64,000 nt of DNA from Adiantum capillus-veneris (Eukaryota > Streptophyta > Polypodiopsida > Polypodiales > Pteridaceae). Of the stretch, positions 56,426 through 64,000 are shown piece by piece. Position numbers and translations under genes: made by a program. The DNA is taken from positions 83,570,260 through 83,634,259 of the forward strand of contig CM043948.1 in NCBI GenBank assembly GCA_014529385.2, in the 5' to 3' direction. The first letter of the stretch is position 1; each line of letters begins with the position of its first letter. Below the pieces are notes generated by a model. The model was given only the letters and a program-made list of their open reading frames with translations. It had not been told where the DNA came from and ran no database searches.

Positions 56426-56784
56426 TTACCTGTCTCTTGAAATCATAGTCGTCCTCGACTATGGTGTAAAGAAGATAAAGCATATTCATGAGTCCTTTTC
56501 TTAGCGGGTAGACGATCCCTATGTTACCCTACGACATCATTCCACAATGGATGACTAGTCCATTTGGCGCTTGAGAGCCTGAGGCTGCCGCAAGCATGTC
56601 TGCACATTAGTCCTATCAGTCTTCCATAATAGAGTGACAAGCTCTACTTGGTGTTTGGGAGACGTCGTCTCCTCAAACTTGATCTAAGCATGCATACTAC
56701 TTCATTTTTGTGCACAATAAAGAAAAAGAAAGTCTTATAAGACAAAAACTTTGTTCATTTTTAACATTTTGTACATTTTCTTAC
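56426..56784 (-). other. Gypsy copy 4 polypurine tract and 3' UTR
   Basis: Polypurine tract TCAAGAGACAGGTA at 56427-56440. The perfect 15-bp palindrome GGAGACGTCGTCTCC lies at 56658-56672. Confidence 0.85.
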
Positions 56785-57460
56785 TCATTGGGAAGCATTG
56801 TAAGCATTGACAAGGTTTAGGTTATCCTTTAATTGTATGACTTGCATCCATCTAGCATCTTCAAAAGGATAATTCTTAAACTTAATAAGATATCGTCGGA
56901 TAGTCTTACCGCCTCGTAGTACCTTGTCTTTATGTCGGAGAATGGACTCGGGCTGCAGCACTTCCTCTTGGTCCTCGATCTCCGGCGGGTCTTCAATAGT
57001 TGGTTCTTGAGGTGGCTCTCCTTTGTAAGGTTTTAATAGGCTCACATGGAAAGCATTGTGTATGAGCCAATGATTGGGCAACTTGAGTTGATAGGCCATC
57101 TCATTGATTCGCCTAAGAATCTGAAAGGGACCATAGTACCTTTTTGCTAGTTTAGCATAGTACTTTTGGTGGCCCGTAGGATTCTTGCCCGTCGTGTGCC
57201 GTAATCGAGCCTTGGGAAACTTTAACAAGACCCAATCGTTTTCTTTAAAGGCTTGGGCTCTTCTGTGCTTGTCAGCAGCAGCCTTTTGCCTTTGCTGTGA
57301 GATAGAGATAGCATCCTTAATATTTTGGAAAGATTCTTGTAGGTCTCGGCTATACTCATCTGCAGCGAAGATCTTCCCATGTACCTTAAGTAGCAAGGGA
57401 CTTTTTGATCTTCCCTCAATTACCTAGAAGGGTGATTTTCCCGTGGAAGTATGTACAGTG
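56785..57460 (-). pseudogene. Gypsy copy 4 integrase C-terminus with chromodomain-like end
   Basis: An open frame 57396-56785 (203 codons) reads [100 protein letters not shown] and [20 protein letters not shown]. The last part resembles the chromodomain core that targets some gypsy integrases to particular chromatin; that role is inferred. A stop (TAG at about 57424) separates it from the core. Confidence 0.85.
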
Positions 57461-58431
57461 TTATTGTAAGCATACTCCATTAAGGGTAAGTACTTCTCCC
57501 ATTGGGATATTTGATCTACTTCCGTTACATAGGCTTTTAGCTTTTTCACTTTGGCCATCCGTTTGTGGATGATAGGCCGAAGAGAAGTTTAGCCTTGTCC
57601 CTAAATTCTCAAAGAGTCCCTTCCAGAAATTACTGGTCATTCTAGGATCTCTATCCGACACTATGGACATTGACAATCCATGGTACTTGAAAATTTGTGA
57701 AATGAAGAGGTTGCCATTTGATGGGCTTTGATAGTCTTTTTGACAGGTATTAAATGAGCTTGTTTATTGGACCTGTCTACTATCGTCCATATTCTCGTAT
57801 TCCCATGGATAGACTTAGGCAATCCAAAGATAAAATCCATGGATATGCTCTCCCATGGTGAATTAGGGATTGGCAAGGGTTGAAGCAATCCAAGTTGCTT
57901 CCCTCTATCAAATTTTGTCTTTTGGCATACCACACATTTAGAAACATACTCTTGTATGTTCACTTTCATGGTAGTCCAATAGAAATATGTTTCAATTCCC
58001 TTTAAGGTAGACTGAATCCCTCTATGCCCCGCATAAGGTGGAGCATGAGATTCATACATTACTTTCTCACGTAGTGAGTTAGTAACACATAGTCTATTGC
58101 CATAGAGAAGATAACCATCTTGTAAGGTAAATGGTTCTTCTTTCTTCCCTAATGCAAGGGCCGAAATCACATCTCTAAAATTGGGATCAATAGCGTACTC
58201 ATCTATCATTGAAGATAGATCATTGTGAGTTGCTATGGAAATCGCATTCACTCTCGGCCGTCTTGAGAGTGCATCAGCTACTTGATTATGCTTGCCAGCA
58301 ATGTGAGCAATATGAAAATGAAATTGCGAAAGGAAATTCTCCCACCTCATTTGTTTGTCGGAGATCTTGGTCTGCGTCATGAAGTACTTAAGACTTTGGT
58401 GATCCGTTCGCAGAATGAAAGGAGTCCCCAA
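57461..58431 (-). pseudogene. Gypsy copy 4 RNase H end and integrase
   Basis: From the right: GTPFILRTDHQSLKYFMTQT, FHIAHIAGKHNQVADALSRR, then HAPPYAGHRGIQSTLKGIET and KCVVCQKTKFDRGK (HHCC zinc region), ISMDFIFGLPKSIHGNTRIW with TIVDRSNKQAH (first catalytic Asp), then after a frameshift near 57670 SIVSDRDPRMTSNFWKGLFE (second Asp) and YHPQTDGQSEKAK (Glu). About 60 bases are missing after QSEKAK relative to copy 3. Confidence 0.88.
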
Positions 58432-59359
58432 TAAATAGTGCTTCCATGAGTATAAGGCATGTAGAACTGCAAGGAGTTCCTTTATATATGCCTAGAGCTT
58501 GCTCAACAGGGTCCAGCCTTGGACTCTCATAGCCTATGGCGTGCCCTTCTTGGAGTAAGACAGCTCCAAGGCAATCACCACAAGCATCACATTGGACCTC
58601 AAATGGTTTTGAGAGATCCGGTAGTGTAAGCACAGGTTGAGAGATAAGCTTTTCTTTAAGATTTTCAAAAGCATTGTTCTCTTTAGCAGACCATGTATAC
58701 CTAACATTTTTCTTTGTTAGGTCATGTAATGGTCCCGCAATTTGTGAGGACTTTTCTATGAAGCGTCTATAGTATGCACACATACCTATAAAGCTTCTTA
58801 GTTCATGAAGATTCCTTGGTTTAGGCCATCCTTTTATTACCTCTAACTTAGATGGATCCATTTGGATGCCATCTTGAGAGATAATATGACCTAAATACTG
58901 AATCTCTTGCAAGAAAAATTCACTTTTCTTTCGATTAACATAAAGTTTATTCTCTCTTAAAACTTGAAATATTACCTGGAGGTGTTGCTTGTGTTCCTCC
59001 AATGAATTAGAGTAGATGATAATATCATCAAAGAACACTCCGGTGAAGGTTCGATGAGGCATGAACAGCTTCTCCATCAAGCGGTTGAATGTGGCTGGTG
59101 CATTGGGCAAGCCAAAGGGCATGACACTGTATTCGTAAAGACCAAATGTGGTGCGAAATGCGGTCTTTACAATGTCTTGATCAACTATCCTTATTTGATG
59201 ATAGCCACTTTTTAGGTCAATCCTACTGAAGTAGGTCGATCCTTGTAGCCTATCAAATAGGTCTTCTACCCGTGGAACGGGAAACCTATTCTTGATAGTG
59301 ATCTTATTTAGTGCTCTATAGTTGACACACATACGATATGTGCCGTCTTTCTTTTGCAC
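58388..59359 (-). pseudogene. Gypsy copy 4 reverse transcriptase and RNase H
   Basis: 323 open codons: [60 protein letters not shown], then GVFFDDIIIYSNSLEEHKQH with both catalytic Asp present, EFFLQEIQYLGHIISQDGIQ, IGMCAYYRRFIEKSSQIAGP, and FEVQCDACGDCLGAVLLQEG of RNase H. A TGA at about 59360 (VL[TGA]VQKK) separates it from the protease part, and a frameshift at about 58490-58430 breaks RNase H. Confidence 0.9.
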
Positions 59360-60083
59360 TCATAGCACAGGTGAGCAAAATGGAGATGAGCTTGGCCTAA
59401 CCATACCCTTCTCAACTAACTCATGCACTTGCCGCATAATCTCCTCTTGTTGAGCTTGAGAAACTCTATAAGGAGGTTTGTTAGGCGGTGAACTTCTTGG
59501 AAGAAGTTCGATTGCATGGTCATCATTACCTCGTTGAGGAGGTAGCTCACAAGGGATGTCGTCAATAAAAACATCTTGAAACCCCTTGAGAAAATTGGAT
59601 AACTCTAATTCCTTTTGGTTGCTTTTATTTTCTTTTGCTAAAGCATTAGGTTCATTTTGAGAGTCTTTAACAAAAATCATGTACACGGAAATAGAGCTCT
59701 TTATTGACTTGTTGAAAGCTGGTGTATGTACAATGGGGATAGTGTTACCCATTTCCTTAGCATCTATATACATGTCTTTTTCCCTGAACTTAAAGGAGAT
59801 TCTCCTTTCAGGAAATTTAACATCGGCAGCCAGGCGGTCAAACCATGGTGCCCCTAGGATTACATCCTCATGCTTGAGAGGAGAGATAAAGAAGTCCTCT
59901 TTGTCCACATAGCCTTGGACATGAAGCCTCAATATCCCAATTAAGGGAGTGACTGAAGCTTCTTGCCCCTTGAAGGCACTATCTGCCATCTCGTAGGATT
60001 GTATGCCTAGCTTGGTGGCTAACTCCATAGATATAAAATTGTGAGTAGAACCAGGGTCAAAGAGAATAAAAGCATCATGTTAT
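59360..60083 (-). pseudogene. Gypsy copy 4 protease and RT connector
   Basis: The protease active site LFDPGSTHNFIS lies at about 60020-60055 (minus), with the frame running on as ATKLGIQSYEMADSAFKGQE, DVILGAPWFDRLAADVKFPE and [21 protein letters not shown] stop lies just before it (after HDAFIL...), so the polyprotein is broken between gag and protease. Confidence 0.87.
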
Positions 60084-61692
60084 CTTACCTTTACCCAAGC
60101 ATGGCATAGAGGAGATCCTTTGTGGTGAGTTTGGTGAGTCTCCTCCTCTTGGATTTCAACCAAGAAAGCTCTAGGAGAATCTTGGCGGTTGTTCTTTTGG
60201 GGATAAGCGCGGTACGCATGCCCTTGTTCGCCGCACTTGAAACACCGGTTATCCTTGCGATAACGCTCAAGCTCTTCTGGAGAGAGTTTGTTCTTACATT
60301 TGTAAACTCCCTTCTCTTTAGCTTTGTTGGAGTTGCCCTTAGGAGACTTTTGGACATTGTCCTTCCCCTTAGGCTCATTGGAACCCTTGTTTTCCGGGGG
60401 CTTATTATTTCTTTTAGCCCCCGTTTGGAAATTGATTCGTGAGGCCACCATAGTATGGTGCATTACCGCCGATATGGTACGTGTCCTTTGGGAGTTGACA
60501 TACTCCGCCATTTCTTCAGTTAAGCCCGCACAAAATTGTTGCTTTTGCTCTCCAAAATCCAACTTTGTAAAGACGGTGGCTTTGAGTTGTAGGTCCCAAA
60601 ACTTGTCTACATATTTGTGGATGGATTCATTGGGAGAGAGCTTTAAGCTTCGCCATTCGGTGAGTACTTTGTCTTTGGCATCGGTGGCCAAAAACTGCTT
60701 CATAATGGAAGTTCTTAAAGCTTTCCATGTTCGTGGAGCTTCACCGTTGGCTCGTAGGCTAGACCACCATTGCCTGGCGGACTTTTGAAAGTGCATAGCT
60801 ACATGGCGTATCTTAGAGGACTCCGTGAAGCCCTCATCTCCAAACGCCGCATCGAATTGCTGGATAAAGGCCAAGACTTTGTTCGTAGCACCAAAGATGC
60901 CATCATAAGTAAGGAAAGAGATGCTCTTCCCTCCCTCTTTGAATTTCTTCAGCTTGGACGTCCTCTTCCATGTGGCATACGATTTCCTATGGACTCTTCT
61001 TTTGTTCAAAGGTTGCACCATCACTTTCTTCAGAAGGTGGAGAAGAGGGTGACCTCTTTCTCGCCTTTTTCTTGTCTTGATCTTTGTCGTCTTCACCATC
61101 ACTTTCATAAGAAGAAGAGGATGAAGAAGACGGAGAAGAGGGTGTCCTCTTTCTCACCTTTTTCTTCTCTTGCTTTTTATCATCCCTCTTTGAATTGTGG
61201 TGAGGAGAAGAATACGATGGTCTTCTCCGCTTTGGTGGTGATGGAGAATGTTTAGCCCGCCGTCTTAGTGGAGCCATCTCCGCCGAGGTGGCCGGAGGCC
61301 ATCTCCGCCGAGGTGGCCGGAGACTCGCTTCTTTCTTGCGCCTTCGATGGAGGCTCTTGAGTTCTCCTTTGGGAAGGAGATGCATCATCAAGAAGTAAAT
61401 TCTTGAGCCCTTCATATGGATTCTCTTCTTCTTCCGGAATCGGAGAGAGACCTCTTTTGGTAGTCTCACAAGGAGGCTTCCTAGGTGTTCTCTCGTCATG
61501 GTGATGAGCTTTGAGAATCCCGTGAGCACGGAGCTGCCGTTGCACTTCACTTTGGAGCGATGGATTGCCCATGGCTTGTTGAAGCCTAGAAACAAGATAG
61601 TTAACAAGCATTGAAGCATCATTAGTAGCTTGCTCATGAGCAAAATCAAAGTTATCAACATTAATTTCACTCTCTTGACTATTGTTAGCCAT
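60080..61692 (-). pseudogene. Gypsy copy 4 gag
   Basis: ATG 61692 gives MANNSQESEINVDNFDFAHE through NYLVSRLQQAMGNPSLQSEV and SPIPEEEENPYEGLKNLLLD (to 61252). After a frameshift comes the Lys/Arg/Ser-rich linker (about 61220-61000) and then a 300-codon capsid part, [60 protein letters not shown] and QFCAGLTEEMAEYVNSQRTR. The zinc knuckle reads CFKCGEQGHAYRAY: the fourth ligand Cys has become Tyr. Confidence 0.88.
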
Positions 61693-62094
61693 TCTAACAA
61701 CTTTTAGGTGTAAACTTTTTAGGTGTACTTTGGCACTTCAAGCCCTAGTTGCTACTCCTCTTTACCCCTTTAGAAAGAGCACTCAAGCTACTGTACCCGC
61801 GGCTCGAATACCATTAATTGCAAGGAATAGAAGAGAGGGTCTTTCGACACGAAAACAACACCGGCTCCTGTCAAGCTTCTAATAGCTCAATAGTGGTTAA
61901 GCCGTAGGCAAGCCCTGTAGGACTCCACTATTAAGACCATAGCTCTCGATGGTGATGCCCCGCTAACTGCACGAAGGCAGCCGCACTGCAAGGCTGAAAA
62001 ATCCCTATTCTACTTACTCACAGGCAATTAATAATACCAACCATTTGTAGCTAGCTTGAGGACCTCCCTTCTTGAGCAAGAAAAGAGAAACCTT
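61693..62094 (-). other. Gypsy copy 4 leader
   Basis: 402 bases between primer site and gag. It is the reference for the leader pieces found inside copy 3 at 48787-48902, 51554-51768 and 52920-53208. Confidence 0.88.
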
Positions 62095-62108
62095 GTGCTT
62101 TGATACCA
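62095..62108 (-). promoter_or_regulatory. Gypsy copy 4 primer-binding site
   Basis: Minus strand TGGTATCAAAGCAC, one base after the LTR end; one mismatch to the initiator-Met tRNA complement (perfect in copy 2). Confidence 0.9.
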
Positions 62109-62109
62109 A

Positions 62110-63098
62110 TGTAACATTTAATGGCCTAATAACTTGTGTGTAGCGGAAATGAGCATGAACATAGTGGGCATTTCATTAGAATAGATTCCTAATGAGAATT
62201 ACAAGAGTGCTTGGGTGGAGAGAGCAACAAAAAGCATAACACCTAGTTAGATAGCATCGACAATACTTTCAAAAGAGAGAGAAATTAAGCTAATGACAAC
62301 AATTTAGGACCGGATTTGCATGGAGCCGGTCCCCCCTCCAAAAGGCTTTGTATTATGGTTTCTCCCATCAAGAGAGACATTGTACAATACAATTCTTTGT
62401 GTTCCTTCAAGACTAGCTAGTGCAATGAAGATGAAAGCTTCATGCACTAAGCAAAACACTTAGCAAACACAACTTGAAGTTTCCCCGTTCTCAGACCCAA
62501 GACCTCACACACCTTCGAAGATGGTGAGAGCTAGCAGGGTATGAGAGTAGATTGAGAGGAAGAAGGAGTATCTTACGAGAAAGATATATATCTCCTCACA
62601 TAATCACTCATATTAGCATAGCTTAGCTTAGTAATTAGCTTGGTAGAGGAGATGAGCATGCATTGAAGCTTGGCTCTTGGTTGGATTTGCATCCACATGC
62701 CAAGAGTGTGTTGATGTAGGCTTCTATCTCACCCCCTAGAAGAAGGGCTCGCCCCCTCCCATGTAGGGATATGTGTTGACTTTGGAGAGCACACAAAGAA
62801 TCCAATTCCCCCTAAGCTTTAACCCTTTGGACACAACCTTTGAATTTTGGAACCGTAGCATTTTGGAAGTCTTAATGGGCTGAACCTTAGGGTCTTTTTA
62901 GCCCATTGTTGCACATGGCTCTTTTGCAGATGGCCCCCCCTTTGGATCCCTATTTTCCGTCCTTTGGATCCCTACTGTGGCCGGTCTGCTAGCTTAACCA
63001 ATATTCTAGCCTTTTCTCCCCTGGCACTTCCCCACATTAAATGATCAGTTTAATATGAGAAAATCATTTAGGAGAATTAGATATTGATTATTATGACA
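62110..63098 (-). repeat. Gypsy copy 4 5' LTR, internally deleted (989 bp)
   Basis: In minus sense TGTCATAATAATCAATATCT to AAATGTTACA. It lacks about 600 bases of the U3 middle present in the 1.55-1.6 kb LTRs of copies 2 and 3. Confidence 0.9.
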
Positions 63099-64000
63099 TG
63101 AAATGGGTAAAGTGCCAATGTAAAATTTAAGTGTGCTTGAAATCCTTGTCCAGTACATGCATGAATGGCCAACCCACAACTAAGGGCCAATTCCCATGTG
63201 ATAACAATCCTATAAGCAGTAGCAAAAGTATAAAAAATGTGAACATGACTCTAACACCTCCCGACAATAGAAGCTAGAAGTATATTGAGGAAAATTTTGG
63301 TAAATTTTCCATCTTAATGAAATAGTCAACCATGCATTAATGCAAGTAAAAAATATGAGTATATCATAACTTAAAAAATATAAATAACTAGTAGAAGCAT
63401 TGGACTTTGTGTAGGGATTAACTACTCCATCCATCCACTTCCGCTCCTACTATGGACAAAGAGAATTTTACTTTGCAGGGAGCGAGCAAGAACACCTCCA
63501 ACTTACTTGAGCCAGACATAAGATTAGGTCACTTTGCCTCCATCCATGAAGCCGAGCTATGAAAATATTCCAAATACCAGTAAGTGGTAAGAAATCAACA
63601 CCAACCATACGAGTTTAGGCACCATGTCTCTTCGATGCCCAATATCAGGTGTTTAGGCAAAATGCACAATCCACGATCTGTTATATGTGTAGGTGATTCA
63701 ACCCCAACGCACTAATTGTGTAGATGAGGCTAAGAAAAAAGAAGAAGATCTAGGAAACACCCCGGATCCAACAAAGCCCAGGTCATCAACCCTTTCATTT
63801 AAGGCTAAGAAATGTAGGTGATCCTAAGCTTGTCGCGATGCTGTCATGAGAAACATAACACATGAGTCCAATCAAAATAACATTCTTTCATATGCACAAA
63901 CAATCTTTTTCAAGGAGTCAGACTGTACAAGGTCTCTTACTGTGGGACGGGTGTCTAGCCTCACTCCTATCTTATTGAAGATTTAGTGAGAACTACGATT
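63099..64000. other. Gene-free flank
   Basis: No convincing coding sequence, RNA gene or repeat recognised in these last 900 bases. Confidence 0.55.

Larger units (their letters stand above)
56193..63098 (-). mobile_element. Gypsy copy 4: most complete member, 6.9 kb, chromodomain-type
   Basis: Right to left: 5' LTR (62110-63098), primer site (62095-62108), leader, gag (from 61692), protease, RT, RNase H, integrase, chromodomain-like end (to 56785), 3' UTR, polypurine tract (56427-56440) and a 3' LTR cut to 233 bp. Because the 3' LTR is truncated no target duplication can be assigned. The domain order PR-RT-RH-INT is Ty3/gypsy. The final [17 protein letters not shown] supports a chromovirus-like clade. 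Confidence 0.92.

Overview
The window is nuclear DNA of a land plant. It holds spliced genes with short GT-AG introns, a plant-type ACT/Raf-like kinase, plant PPR repeats, plant L1-type LINEs and both classes of LTR retrotransposon. A fern with a large repeat-rich genome would fit the style of the PPR remnant and the density of decayed repeats, but that is inference. No bacterial, organellar, CRISPR, rRNA or tRNA features were seen.

Layout. Positions 942-2901 (+) hold the last seven exons of a protein kinase of the STY8/17/46 type, the only clearly intact host gene; its 5' exons lie outside the window. From about 6.6 to 11.7 kb a decayed hAT transposase is split by a LINE (7032-11584) flanked by a 15-bp target-site duplication. 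From 12 to 14.4 kb (-) there is a frameshifted, kinase-like gene whose catalytic loop looks dead. A two-unit minisatellite (14.64-15.77 kb) lies directly upstream of it. From 16 to 22.5 kb there is AT-rich DNA with tandem duplications, simple repeats and 5'-truncated LINE tails. From 22.9 to 24.7 kb (-) lies a shattered PPR gene. At 25.9-27.5 kb (-) there is an unbroken Gag-like ORF of about 500 codons with no pol beside it. At 28.19-28.30 kb there is an array of 7-bp repeats.

From 28.5 to 63.1 kb the window is almost entirely retrotransposons. A worn Ty3/gypsy pol (28.5-31.1 kb, +) has a fold-back LTR. A Ty1/copia element (34398-40331, +) has paired LTRs, an initiator-Met-type primer site, an AAAAT target duplication and an internal 487-bp tandem duplication. 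A solo LTR of the same copia family lies at 41179-41434 (-). One gypsy family then fills 41969-63098. Copy 2 (-, 41969-55835, TSD AACTT) is a gag/chromodomain deletion derivative. Copy 3 (+, 46351-54822, TSD ATTAG) is nested in copy 2's 5' LTR and is internally scrambled, with its two ends exchanged in inverted orientation. Copy 4 (-, 56193-63098) is the most complete.

Relative ages follow from nesting: hAT before LINE, and copy 2 before copy 3. The most unusual object is copy 3. Its inverted end segments, and the replacement of its reverse transcriptase active site by a leader piece ending at the primer-binding site, look like products of faulty reverse transcription or auto-integration that were nonetheless inserted with a normal target duplication. 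The intact Gag-only ORF is the other prime candidate for something functional.
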